Part shown: positions 15,694 through 24,328 of the stretch, in pieces | Numbering within the stretch: the stretch's first letter is position 1 | How the letters are laid out: every line of letters begins with the position of its first letter | Source of the DNA: Acidobacteriaceae bacterium | GTDB lineage: Bacteria > Acidobacteriota > Terriglobia > Terriglobales > Acidobacteriaceae | DNA: 34,924 nt | Reading direction: 5' to 3' | NCBI GenBank assembly: GCA_030038435.1 | Contig: JASHOY010000082.1 | Location: 1-34,924, forward strand | Program-made: the position numbers and the translations under genes | Notes under the pieces: generated by a model | Seen by the model: only the letters and a program-made list of their open reading frames with translations | What the model was told of the DNA's origin: nothing | Databases searched by the model: none

Positions 15694-16298
15694 CCGCCTT
15701 TGCAATGCCCCCTTTAGACAAAGAGGATAGGTCGACAGCCACGACGTGGGTCGAGCGGGATTGCAGCTTTGATTCGCCCCTTGCGGTTATGAGCGTGCAT
15801 TTCAATGATCGATATCGAGAACTGGAATTACGACCTTAGCGTAAATGCAGAGGGCATGGAAAGTCCTACCTTCTTGAAAGGCATCAGAAAAATCACATTC
15901 AATTGCATGCTCGATTTGTGCAGCTGCACCCTTCTCATTTTCCGCCCATCGTCATACCTTCAGCGACGGAGACAAAATTATAGACTTCGATAGCTGCCGG
16001 CCCATAACTTGGTCGTACACAGACGGCCTGCATCCTTCGCACTTGGATAAGGTTGCACAATCGTTGTGTCGATCTCGTTTTCGTCGATTCGTCTCACCGG
16101 ATCCTCTTCTGTTGTGTTCACCCCCAGAGCGCAGCAGGCTCCGAGATGCGCGCGCATCGATCTCTCTTAACGCTCTTTCCATAGTTCTCTCTTCAGATTA
16201 GCCGTCCCTCACCTCTATTCCAAAATCTTCCGAATTTTCTGTTTTCGGTTCGGGCGGTATCGCAATGTTTGATCCCGCGAACTCTGCGTAGCGGTGAA
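15694..16298. other. Gene-poor stretch holding a decayed amidohydrolase
   Basis: 605 bases with no intact gene. On the minus strand, 15952-16182 carries recognisable amidohydrolase sequence broken by frameshifts (listed separately). Nothing else could be assigned. Confidence 0.5.
15952..16182 (-). pseudogene. Frameshifted N-terminal remnant of an amidohydrolase
   Basis: From ATG 16182, with GAGAG upstream, the frame reads 'MERALREIDARA'. A one-base shift then continues 'HLGACCALGVNTTEEDPVRRIDENEIDTTIVQPYPSAKDAG', and a second shift back gives 'SVYDQVMGRQLSKS' to a stop at 15952. Put together this resembles the start of amidohydrolase-2 family proteins (IDAHAHLG..., a 'MDENGIDTTVVQP(F/Y)PGA.DA' helix, then 'VHDQI'). 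Here the first metal-binding His is Arg. The rest of the domain is absent. It lies 116 bases downstream of the NCS1 permease on the same strand, so an intact permease-hydrolase pair may once have existed. The assignment is from motif memory only. Confidence 0.42.
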
Positions 16299-17669
16299 CT
16301 AACTCGCCACAGTTCGGTGGGTGTATCTCGCGGCGTCAGGATGGGTGGTTCCTGCGTGTTCGTCCCGCATCACCGCGGGCCGGATCCCCATTTTTGCCAG
16401 AACCAAGTAGACGGCAAATCCAGCTGCGAACGAATACAGAACCGCTGGATCATCTGACCTGACCCATGCGGCGGGCACCCCGGGAATGCGATCGAGTATG
16501 CCGATTACGAATCCTACCGCCCATGCGCAATAGCCTGCCCAGTTGATTCCGCTTCGCGGTCCGGACCACCTTTTGCCCGCGAGGATGTAATCTGCGGCCA
16601 TTGCGCCGCAGATGGGCCCAAATGACGCACCCACGATCCCGAAGAATCCCACCAGGCCGCTGGCAACACCGGTCACCGCCAGCACGGTACTCACAGTTAA
16701 TGCCGCGGTAGTAGAGATACTACGTGGAACATTGGGCAGCATCGTGCCGAAACTATTCGATGCAATGAAGCAACAGAAGCAGGTCGGTACGAAGGAAGCC
16801 GCCGCGAAGAGAAAGAACATAATGGGCGCCAGCGTGCCCACACTTGATATGGCGGCGCTGAAGTCGTAATTCACCGGCCCTGCACCCCGTCCGATGTAGC
16901 CGGCTACAGAAAGAATGGCCAGTCCGCCGGCAACCAGAGTGCCGCCCACTACGCCAAAAATTCCGCCTAAGGCAACATCTCTCCGGTTGCGGTTATTCAT
17001 CCCGAAATCCGCTCCCGCCGTGCCGGCGGTGGCAAAGTATCCAATCACGATCGTGATTACACTCAGGAAACCCGCGACGGGATCCTTCTGCGGCACCGTG
17101 TAGTGAGAGATGCCACCTCGGTTGGCCCAGAACACGATGAGGAGCATGATCAGTGGGACCCAGTTTAAATACTTGGCGGCACTTCCAACGTAGTGAACCC
17201 CTTTCATCGCGATCCAGCCCATGGCATAGATCCAAACTGCGACAATGAGAGCGAAAAGGCCTTTTGAACTTATATTCAACCCCTTCATAATGAAATTCAC
17301 GGCAACCGAGCTGATCACCGCAACCCAGCCTACCTGCAAGATCCCCATCAACAGGCCGGGCATCAAATATCCGCCGGTCATTCCGAACGTAGATGTGCCC
17401 ACCACATAGAGAGAGCGTCCAGTCTGCATGCCGAGCATCGCGGGTACGTAGTAATAAAGAGCAAAACAGAGGAAACCCGCCAGCAACAATCCCCAGAGGC
17501 AAACACTGACGCTCGCCTGTCCAATCGTAGATCCTGCCAGATCTAGATAGAAACCGACCCAGAGAAAACCTCCGGCGTAAGTGGGGAAGGTGCTCTTGTA
17601 CCATGGAGTCCGGTCGGACAGCGGAACCGGAACAGCATGCTTCACATAGTCGGGCACAGCATTTTGCAT
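16299..17669 (-). CDS. NCS1-family (cytosine/purine/allantoin-type) permease
   Basis: 456 residues and about 12 hydrophobic helices, from ATG 17669 with GGAG 9 bases upstream. A TTG two codons earlier is too close to the ribosome site. The N-terminal 'VPLSDRTPWYKSTFPTYAGGFLWVGFYLDLAGSTI' and the discontinuous helix 'GRSLYVVGTSTFGMTGGYLMPGLLMGILQVGWVAVI' are typical of nucleobase:cation symporter-1 proteins. 'GTAGADFGMNNRNRRDVALGGIFG' and 'FFGIVGASFGPICGAMAADYILAGKR' complete the fold. It sits in the inner membrane and should import a nucleobase, hydantoin, allantoin or similar small heterocycle. A cysteine cluster 'VPTCFCCFIAS' in a late helix is unusual. It is alone apart from the amidohydrolase remnant downstream; the IclR protein at 14806 is a possible regulator. 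Substrate unresolved. Confidence 0.88.
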   Translation of the reverse strand: MQNAVPDYVKHAVPVPLSDRTPWYKSTFPTYAGGFLWVGFYLDLAGSTIGQASVSVCLWGLLLAGFLCFALYYYVPAMLGMQTGRSLYVVGTSTFGMTGGYLMPGLLMGILQVGWVAVISSVAVNFIMKGLNISSKGLFALIVAVWIYAMGWIAMKGVHYVGSAAKYLNWVPLIMLLIVFWANRGGISHYTVPQKDPVAGFLSVITIVIGYFATAGTAGADFGMNNRNRRDVALGGIFGVVGGTLVAGGLAILSVAGYIGRGAGPVNYDFSAAISSVGTLAPIMFFLFAAASFVPTCFCCFIASNSFGTMLPNVPRSISTTAALTVSTVLAVTGVASGLVGFFGIVGASFGPICGAMAADYILAGKRWSGPRSGINWAGYCAWAVGFVIGILDRIPGVPAAWVRSDDPAVLYSFAAGFAVYLVLAKMGIRPAVMRDEHAGTTHPDAARYTHRTVAS

Positions 17670-17991
17670 GGCCAATTACTCCCTTTAACGGCCGGCACCT
17701 CATATTGGTTCGAACAAGCGGATTAACAATTGCGCACATCCTCGGAAACAAAATCGACCGATCTAGAATAAGCAGCTTCAAATCCTTGGGCCTGGCACCT
17801 GGCCATCATCTGTGCCTCCTTCCTGACTTCGCTTTCAAGAGGTCGCCACAGTCTCACACTTGCAACACCGGAAATCCATCGGAATGCGCTGATACCGGCT
17901 GCGGGGTTCCTGTGGTTTCGTAATTGCCATCGATTTGGCTGCAGATCCCTCCACATCGGGACATAGGGGCGATTATCTATGCTGCACCATC
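17670..17991. other. Gap between receptor C-terminus and NCS1 start
   Basis: 322 bases. It holds the NCS1 ribosome site (reverse of 17679-17684). No gene, convincing promoter or terminator was recognised. Confidence 0.4.
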
Positions 17992-18384
17992 CTAGAATGA
18001 TAGCGTCAGCGACATTTGACCATTTCGAGAGTTGCCATTGATGCTTGTTATCCGGCCGAAAGCTGCACTATCAATATTCGAGGCTGGTGCTCCAAAGTTG
18101 GTCGTGTTCAACAGATTGAAAAACTCAGCTTCGAATGTCAGATTGATGCGTTCAGGAAGCGGTATCCTCTTGAGCAGGGCGGCATCCCAATCTTTATACC
18201 CAAAAGTTCGCAGATGGTCGTCATATACCGGAGCATCTCCGAAGGTGAATGCCGCGGGAGGCGGAAACGCGTCTATGTTGATGTACGCGTCCGTGTGGGC
18301 GTCGAAATTCGCTCGGCTGTGCTCAGGGCCGAATGGGGAAATGCCAGGAGCCGTATTGGGTCGAACGATGCCGATACCAGGCAA
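17992..18384 (-). pseudogene. C-terminal fragment of the Oar-like TonB-dependent receptor (after frameshift)
   Basis: The frame encodes the end of the receptor whose first 990 residues come from 18429-21401. 'PGIGIVRPNTAPGISPFGPEHSRANFDAHTDAYINIDAF' is followed by 'FGYKDWDAALLKRIPLPERINLTFEAEFFNLLNTTNFGAP' and the terminal beta-strand 'NGQMSLTLSF', ending in Phe as outer-membrane barrels do. The same frame stays open upstream to about 18432 and reads 'VTFHSGTPIDVTTDLSLPG', continuing the barrel directly. A single missing base near 18430 would explain the split. An ATG at 18384 exists, but independent translation is unlikely. Confidence 0.85.
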
Positions 18385-18428
18385 GCTGAGATCCGTCGTG
18401 ACATCTATAGGAGTACCCGAGTGGAACG

Positions 18429-21401
18429 TTACACTCCAGACGCAGTCCAGCCGCCGATGATCCCATCGGCTAGCTTGTTGTCAACCTTGAGTTTTCCTTT
18501 TCCTAATGGCAAGTCATAGGTATAAGAACCTACAAACACCTGGGGCGTGTCATAGCTGGTTACCGCCTTTTCAGTTCTATTCCAATTGTAATAATTCTGT
18601 GCCCCGTTGTTGTTGACGGTATTGACGTCGCTTATGTTCTTTTCCTTCGTGTAGGATACCAGCATTGAAATCCCCTTGCTGAGTGTCTTTTGAGCACGGA
18701 CCTGTAGTGCGTTGTACGTCTCATCACCGTTTGCTCCTTGCAAATTAGTGACCGTTTGGTATTGAGGATAAGGGCGCAAGGCTTGTGCAACAGTGCCGAT
18801 AAACCCGGGATACGGAGCACTTATTCCGGCTGCGTTTGCTGCCGCAGAGCCTATTTCGGCATCCAGGGTATTACCCAAGGTAAGATACTTCGGACTAAGC
18901 TGGTTGGGATCGAGTGCTCCGGTGTACATATGATGACATTGGGTGCCGACATACGACGCGTCCAATACGATCCCATCCCAAAGCTGCTGCTGGATCCCTA
19001 CGTTGTAATTCTCGACCTGTGGCTCTTTGTTGGCATAGGGTGGCTCCCATGAGGTAGAGCCGCCGTTGGCAAATGTGGAAACCAAATCAGGGCCGAGCGG
19101 GACAGATGGAAACGCGTTATCCCAATTAAATGCCGGAGTAATGCCGCCGTTTAAGCTTGATACGACATCTTGAGCGAAGTAACCTTGCTGATTCATGTGC
19201 ACTGCCTGCTCATTGCTGTCGTTAAATTCGAGCGTATATCCGGCACGAAATACGGTACTTGGCGTGAATGCATAGGCAATGCCAAGCCGGGGTCCAAATC
19301 CTCGATGCCATGCTGTGGCAAACTGCCTGGTGCCAGTATCGCTTGGAGCGTGTCCTGCAAAAACTAAAGCTCCGAGAATATTGCCGGCTCCGGAATTAGG
19401 GAGGCTCGGATCGAAATTCGCAAGTCTGTCACGCCGGTCGTAAACTGGTACAGTGTACTCCCACCGCAAACCATAGGTGAGCGTCAGGTTAGGGCGAATC
19501 TTCCACGCATCCTGTCCGTAAGCAGCCCAATAGGGCTGGACCATTGCCTGGCCGGGATTCTGGCCAAGCCCCCCGCTATCTACATCCCCGAGCAAGAAAC
19601 TCGCCGGTGCAAAGCCCGTCCCCGGATTGCCCGGAAGTTCCGTTTCCAATGTCGAAAATGTCATCTGCCCCCAATTTGTGGGACCGTAAGCTCCTTGAAT
19701 CCCCATAGTGAGGAAATACTCATACTCCATACCAAATTGCATCTCATGCTTGCCATGTATCCAGGAGAAGTCATCACCAAGCTGCGCATCCGCATGCCTT
19801 ATCTCATTGCTATCTGAACCGCCCAAAATCGTATAACCGCCAGCATTGATTTGCGTCCCTCCACTTGCGTCCACGCCTTTGAATCCTGCCTTTCCATTGA
19901 AACCAGATCCACTGGTGTATGACTGCTGACCACCGCCTAACGACAAAAAATGTAATGTGTTGAAGCCAAGTACGAGATGGTTAAATAGTGTGGACGACAG
20001 AGCTTTCTCCCAGTTAAGAATCTCTCGGTTTCCGCTATATGTGGTATCCGTGGCGTTGGCAGCGCCACACACATAATTACCGAAGGGGCAGTAGGTATCG
20101 TTAGGGCCTGTGAAGAAGTTAACGCTCATGGATGCATGATTCGTGGGGCTGAAAGTATGATCAATCTTGATGAGATATTGATTGCTAGCGATAGTTCTGC
20201 CACTCGCACCTTCGTAGTTGTTCGCAATGCCTGGGAGATTTGGATCTGGCATCAGTGAAGCAAAAAACGCGGATACAGAACTTATCTCCCCTTGGCAAAT
20301 TGTATCGAGTACCCCATTGCAATCAAACTGCCGTCGTGTATATGCGCCGCTGCTATTCAGAGTTGTCGTAGAGGGGTCGTATATGGGTGGTAGACCTGAC
20401 GCGGAGAAATCACCGGACCTCATGGCTGGCGTCAGTACGCTATAGAATGTCGCGGAGTTCGCCGTCGAATAGCGGAAGCCATCATAGTATCCGTAAAAGA
20501 AGGTCTTATTTCGTTGAATAGGGCCGCCCAATTCGCCCCCGAATTCATTCTGGTGATCTGGCCCGGCATATTTTTCAAAGTATGTCTTTGCGTCATAATT
20601 CGTCGTCCTGTTGAATTCAAAGACGTCTCCGTGAAAATGATTCGTGCCCGATTTAAGGGAGTATCGGATAACTCCTGTCGAGGTCCGCCCCGTGTCCGCC
20701 TCACCGTTGCTCCCAACGACCTGAAATTCCTGCACGGCGAAGGCTGGCACGGGCATCGCGGCGGTCGCAGTCTCCTCTCCAGTATTGAATCCTGCCGGGC
20801 TTACGTCGACGCCGTCGACTGTTGCGTTCTCCTGATTTGCAGCGCCTCCATTAAGGGAGGTCCCATTATAGCCCGGCTCAAGTTGCAGGAACTCACTCGC
20901 CATCCGCAAGGACCCAGAAACTTGAACCGGAATTGTGGCAACAAGCGCGTTGGTCACTGTTGTTTGAACTGCAGCAGAGTCCGGAGTGATCAACGGAGTG
21001 GTTCCACCATTCACCGTTACGACCGTTTGGGCCCCGCCTACATGAAGACGAAAATTGAGACCCACGTCTCCACCGGTGGTAATCACGACATCTTGTTGTG
21101 TGGACGTTGCGAAGCCGCTAAAACTCACCGTGACGCTATAAGTTCCAATAGGCAGTTGAATCACATAGTAGCCACTGGCATCGCTTTGCCCTGAAGTTAC
21201 AACACCGGTGTTAACATTGTGCGCTGTCACGTGCGCACCGGGGATGATAGCCCCCGTCGGGTCAGTTATTTGTCCGCTTAGCTTTCCCCCGATGTTTTGA
21301 CCGAAACTAATTGAGGCAAAAAAGAGTCCAGTCACAAGCATGACAAAGACATTGCAAATTATCGTGTCCAAGCGAAACTTGGGGAAACTCATTTTCTGCA
21401 T
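18429..21401 (-). CDS. Oar-like TonB-dependent receptor with carboxypeptidase-regulatory domain (N-terminal 990 residues; frameshifted)
   Basis: From ATG 21401, with GAGGAG upstream, the product has a signal peptide of about 35 residues (ending near 'FFASISFGQ'). A carboxypeptidase-regulatory-like beta-sandwich follows at 38-125 ('GGKLSGQITDPTGAIIPGAHVTAHNVNTGVVTSGQSDASGYYVIQLPIGTYSVTVSFSGF'). A plug-like segment contains 'NATVDGVDVSPAGFN', then comes a long barrel with 'KSGTNHFHGDVFEFNR', 'NEFGGELGGPIQRNKTFFYGYYDGFR' and 'PNLTLTYGLRWEYTVP'. Such Oar-type proteins are abundant in Acidobacteriota and are thought to move carbohydrates or peptides across the outer membrane. The frame stops at 18429 after 'GIIGGWTASGV', and the missing barrel end lies at 17992-18384 in another frame. 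Full length would be about 1,130 residues. It diverges from the Tat-exported isomerase/amidohydrolase pair, a likely functional partner. Confidence 0.9.
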   Translation of the reverse strand: MQKMSFPKFRLDTIICNVFVMLVTGLFFASISFGQNIGGKLSGQITDPTGAIIPGAHVTAHNVNTGVVTSGQSDASGYYVIQLPIGTYSVTVSFSGFATSTQQDVVITTGGDVGLNFRLHVGGAQTVVTVNGGTTPLITPDSAAVQTTVTNALVATIPVQVSGSLRMASEFLQLEPGYNGTSLNGGAANQENATVDGVDVSPAGFNTGEETATAAMPVPAFAVQEFQVVGSNGEADTGRTSTGVIRYSLKSGTNHFHGDVFEFNRTTNYDAKTYFEKYAGPDHQNEFGGELGGPIQRNKTFFYGYYDGFRYSTANSATFYSVLTPAMRSGDFSASGLPPIYDPSTTTLNSSGAYTRRQFDCNGVLDTICQGEISSVSAFFASLMPDPNLPGIANNYEGASGRTIASNQYLIKIDHTFSPTNHASMSVNFFTGPNDTYCPFGNYVCGAANATDTTYSGNREILNWEKALSSTLFNHLVLGFNTLHFLSLGGGQQSYTSGSGFNGKAGFKGVDASGGTQINAGGYTILGGSDSNEIRHADAQLGDDFSWIHGKHEMQFGMEYEYFLTMGIQGAYGPTNWGQMTFSTLETELPGNPGTGFAPASFLLGDVDSGGLGQNPGQAMVQPYWAAYGQDAWKIRPNLTLTYGLRWEYTVPVYDRRDRLANFDPSLPNSGAGNILGALVFAGHAPSDTGTRQFATAWHRGFGPRLGIAYAFTPSTVFRAGYTLEFNDSNEQAVHMNQQGYFAQDVVSSLNGGITPAFNWDNAFPSVPLGPDLVSTFANGGSTSWEPPYANKEPQVENYNVGIQQQLWDGIVLDASYVGTQCHHMYTGALDPNQLSPKYLTLGNTLDAEIGSAAANAAGISAPYPGFIGTVAQALRPYPQYQTVTNLQGANGDETYNALQVRAQKTLSKGISMLVSYTKEKNISDVNTVNNNGAQNYYNWNRTEKAVTSYDTPQVFVGSYTYDLPLGKGKLKVDNKLADGIIGGWTASGV

Positions 21402-21796
21402 GGTTGCTCCTCGTGAAGCTGCACGCGTCTGACCAGGACTGTGCGACGCCTGAATCAGAGCACCAGGATTAGAGCATTGTCAAGAAGAAAATATGTATTG
21501 CAAATAGTGAGATTCAGGCGCTTGACGAAGTATTTGTCCTTGACAAGCGATTACTAGGCAGTTAAGGTGTGGGTGCAATTGCGCAGCAATGCGGGGAGGC
21601 TTTGGTGAGAGGTATTTCGGGTTGGCTGTGAAGCAGCATCATTCGTGGCTTAGAATCGACCGGGGCCTTTGCTGACCACACGCAACCATGCGCTATCACC
21701 GATTAACTCATCATCTCGACGCTTGGCGAAAGGGCTCGATGAAAGCGTCCAAATGCTGGTTGGCCTTTTGACAACCGATGTGTATGGAGGATCAAC
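21402..21796. other. Divergent control region between receptor and isomerase genes
   Basis: 395 bases. Minus strand: TTGACA (reverse of 21478-21483) with TCTGAT (reverse of 21454-21459) 18 bases on is a weak receptor promoter. Plus strand: TTGACA at 21540-21545 with only a poor -10 (TTAAGG). An imperfect inverted repeat CGCTTG (21519-21524) / CAAGCG (21544-21549) spans the plus-strand -35 and could be an operator. No gene was seen. Confidence 0.4.
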
Positions 21797-22765
21797 ATGA
21801 GAATGAATCGCCGGGAGTTTGTAACTGCTCTGTCCATGCTGGCGGCGAGTTTAGCAAGAGCCGAGAATGACATACCCGCGAATCGCAATGTCCAATGGGC
21901 GCTTTCCGAGGCGCTTTGGGGTCGCTTTGCTTCCGTGTCCTTTACCGACATTCTCGATGTCATGAAGGAAACCGGCTTTATCGGCATCCGTATCACCGGC
22001 TTTCCGCGCAGTCTTCAAAAGTACGGATTGACACAGGCGCAAATGCTCAGGGAGGTTTCCAAGCGCAATCTCCACGTGGTCACCATTTCCTGGAACGGCC
22101 ATCTGCAAGACCCAGATGCAGGCGTGCGCCAACAGGATTTGGATAGCGCGCGCGACGCCATGAAGTTTCTGGCTGACTTCGGCGCCAATCACCTGGTGGT
22201 TTTCTCGCCGAACCGTGACGCGCCGGGAGCTAACACGCCCAGCGGCTTCCAGGAGTTGTGTAATCGCTGCAATGAAATCGGCGAAATGGCTTTCTCGATG
22301 GGGTTCACTGCCGGTCTGCATAATCACATGGGCCAGATGGTTCAGACGCAGGATGAAATCGATCGATTTATGGCCATGACCGATGCGAAGCTCTTTGGCC
22401 TCTCTCCAGACACTGCCCATTTGAATCTAGCCGGTTGCGACGTGGTTGGCACCATCAACCGCTACAAACATCGCATCCACTTTCTCGATTACAAGGATTC
22501 CAAGTGGACCAGACTTAAGAAGGATTGGACCGAGCCCAACGGAACAGTACTTCCAGAGGACTCGCCCGCGGCGCTGTTCTTTAATAGCATCTACGACTTG
22601 GGTGACGGACAGGTCGATTTCCCTGGATGCCATCGGGTTCTGAAGAGTGTCAGCTATCGTGGCTGGATCTGCGTCGATCTCGACACCACGCGGTTGGGTC
22701 CGCTGCGCGACTACCGGCGTTGCGGCGCGTATATTGTGAACAAGCTGGAGCCAATCTATCTATGA
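21797..22765 (+). CDS. Tat-signal sugar phosphate isomerase/epimerase-like TIM barrel (IolE/xylose-isomerase-like)
   Basis: 322 residues from ATG 21797, with GGAGG 6 bases upstream. The N-terminus 'MRMNRREFVTALSMLAASLARA' is a short twin-arginine signal, so this normally cytoplasmic-type fold appears to be exported. The barrel shows the metal-ligand pattern of xylose-isomerase-like epimerases and inosose dehydratases: 'FIGIRITGFPRS' near 61, 'NHLVVFSPNRDAPG' near 131, 'GLHNHMGQMVQTQDEIDRFM' with His175 and His177, 'GLSPDTAHLNLAG' with Asp205 and His208, and 'HRIHFLDYKDSKW' near 225-237. It likely isomerises or dehydrates a sugar or cyclitol. Its stop overlaps the next gene's start as ATGA, so the two are translationally coupled. 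Substrate unknown. Confidence 0.85.
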   Translation: MRMNRREFVTALSMLAASLARAENDIPANRNVQWALSEALWGRFASVSFTDILDVMKETGFIGIRITGFPRSLQKYGLTQAQMLREVSKRNLHVVTISWNGHLQDPDAGVRQQDLDSARDAMKFLADFGANHLVVFSPNRDAPGANTPSGFQELCNRCNEIGEMAFSMGFTAGLHNHMGQMVQTQDEIDRFMAMTDAKLFGLSPDTAHLNLAGCDVVGTINRYKHRIHFLDYKDSKWTRLKKDWTEPNGTVLPEDSPAALFFNSIYDLGDGQVDFPGCHRVLKSVSYRGWICVDLDTTRLGPLRDYRRCGAYIVNKLEPIYL

Positions 22766-23646
22766 CCATGACTCGCCGGGAGTTTTCAAGGGCAGGCATC
22801 GCTGTGGCAGCTTCAGGAGCAGTGGCAAAGTACCGCATTGTTGATGCGCAGATTCACGTTTGGATCAACGACCCGCATTATCCATGGGCGCCTGGCACCA
22901 AGGATCCGCCCCGAGAAAATCGCACTCCAGCGATGGCCCTGGAACTGATGAAGGCCAACGGCGTGGAACGCACGGTCATTGCACAGTACATCGGCTACAA
23001 GTGGGCCAATCGTTATTGCCTCGAGTCGGTTCGGGAATATGCGCCGTATTTCCACGGCGTGTGTCGCGTCGATCCCACGGATCCTGCCGCGCCTGACCAG
23101 CTCTCGCACCTGACCGAAGAGGGATTTCACGGTGTGCGCATCAGTCCGGCGGCAGACGCGAGCGGCGACTGGATCACTGGCCCGCTCATGCCGCCGCTGT
23201 GGAAGCGCGCGCAGTCGCTGAAGATTCCCATGCAAGTTTACGCGCCCATCACCCGCATGCCCGATCTGGCGCACTTGATTGAGCAATGTCCCGACCTGAT
23301 AATAGTGATCGATCACATGGCCGACTGCCCCATCGACCGCCCGCAGGAGCTGGAAAAGCTGATCGCGCTGGCGCGCTATCCGCGAGTCTTCGTCAAGATC
23401 TCCCACACCTGGTCGATTTCCCGCCAGCCCTATCCGTGGCTCGATGCTCAGGAATATGTGAAGCGCGTTCTTGCAGCCTACGGCCCGCAGCGACTGATGT
23501 GGGCCTCTGACTGGCCTGTCGACCTGGGTTGGACTGCCTACGACAAGACACTCAGCGTGGTCCGCGATGAGATGAAGTTTCTCAACGCCGAAGATAAGGT
23601 CTGGATCCTGGGCAAAACCGCGCAGCAGGTTTGGCCGTTCGCTTAG
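22762..23646 (+). CDS. Tat-signal amidohydrolase (lactonase-like, amidohydrolase-2 family)
   Basis: 294 residues from ATG 22762; the open frame reaching back to 22627 is inside the isomerase gene. The start 'MTMTRREFSRAGIAVAASGAVA' is a compact twin-arginine signal. The body follows lactonase-like amidohydrolases: 'YRIVDAQIHVWINDPHYPWAPG' (24-45), where the usual HxH is Gln30-x-His32, then 'MKANGVERTVIAQYIGYKWANRYCLE', 'EEGFHGVRISPAADASGDW', 'LIIVIDHMADCPIDRP', 'PRVFVKISHTWSIS' and 'QRLMWASDWPVDLGWTAYDK'. The family includes L-fuconolactonase and L-rhamnonolactonase types that open sugar lactones. With its coupled partner it suggests a periplasmic two-step sugar or lactone conversion. Loss of the first His is common in some subfamilies, so activity is not excluded. 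Confidence 0.85.
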   Translation: MTMTRREFSRAGIAVAASGAVAKYRIVDAQIHVWINDPHYPWAPGTKDPPRENRTPAMALELMKANGVERTVIAQYIGYKWANRYCLESVREYAPYFHGVCRVDPTDPAAPDQLSHLTEEGFHGVRISPAADASGDWITGPLMPPLWKRAQSLKIPMQVYAPITRMPDLAHLIEQCPDLIIVIDHMADCPIDRPQELEKLIALARYPRVFVKISHTWSISRQPYPWLDAQEYVKRVLAAYGPQRLMWASDWPVDLGWTAYDKTLSVVRDEMKFLNAEDKVWILGKTAQQVWPFA

Positions 23647-24328
23647 GAGTTCAACTCCAGTTTGCAGTCTGCCCTAAGTGCCGTTTAGAACCGTCAACCA
23701 GAGAAAACCTTTGAAAATTGTTTCGAGGTAACATCGAAAAGGTCTGAAGGGGAGATGTCGACCACTCAGAAGATTAAGTCAAGGCCAAAAATGAGTGTGA
23801 TCTGGAGTATGTGTGATAGACCAAACGAACAGAGCGTTGTCTCTCCCCTCGTGGAAATGAGGATAGCCTGAAACCTTGTTTTGTATAATTTTCAGCGCAC
23901 GACAGATGGTCCGAAGATCACACGGTATTCGCCGTCAATGGGAGGCCCCTTAGTCTCTGATGGAGATGGGGTCATAGTCGGGCCGGCTGGTAAGTGCGTA
24001 TCTATCTCCGAAGAAATGGAATCATCCTGTACGGTCGGCGCGGTGGGGACGAATGCTCATGGCGACCGAAGGCCTGCTCCGAAGATGAAACTCTTGTATT
24101 TGGGGTAAGACTTTGTCCTTGGCGGGCGGCTACGGCGGTTTTGGCCACATTTTCGCCGGGTTGGTGCGCCGATTCCTCCGTTTTCTTGGCCGGTGCCCGG
24201 GCCAGAGGAACCTCAGCTCAACTGAGAATCAGGCCGGCTTCTACGCCGCACCGGGAGGGATTGCGCATTGGGCGGGCCTTTGACTGCCGCCCCGGGCCGC
24301 GCCTGTCCTGATCGGGAGGAAGTCGCGG
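23647..24328. other. Convergent non-coding region
   Basis: 682 bases between converging genes. A short GGAGT/ACTCC hairpin (23646-23658) overlaps the amidohydrolase stop and could be a weak terminator. A perfect TATAAT at 23884-23889 has no -35 at the right distance. Open frames in this stretch look random and no gene is supported. Confidence 0.45.

Noticed and set aside
17700..17722. GGTTCGAAC stretch resembling a tRNA T-loop
   Set aside because: No matching stems, anticodon arm or CCA context around it.
20514..21194. 226-codon plus-strand frame inside the receptor gene
   Set aside because: Antisense shadow; the minus strand encodes the signal peptide and regulatory domain of the receptor.
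23881..24108. 75-codon frame in the convergent gap
   Set aside because: No standard start with a ribosome site, random-looking composition.
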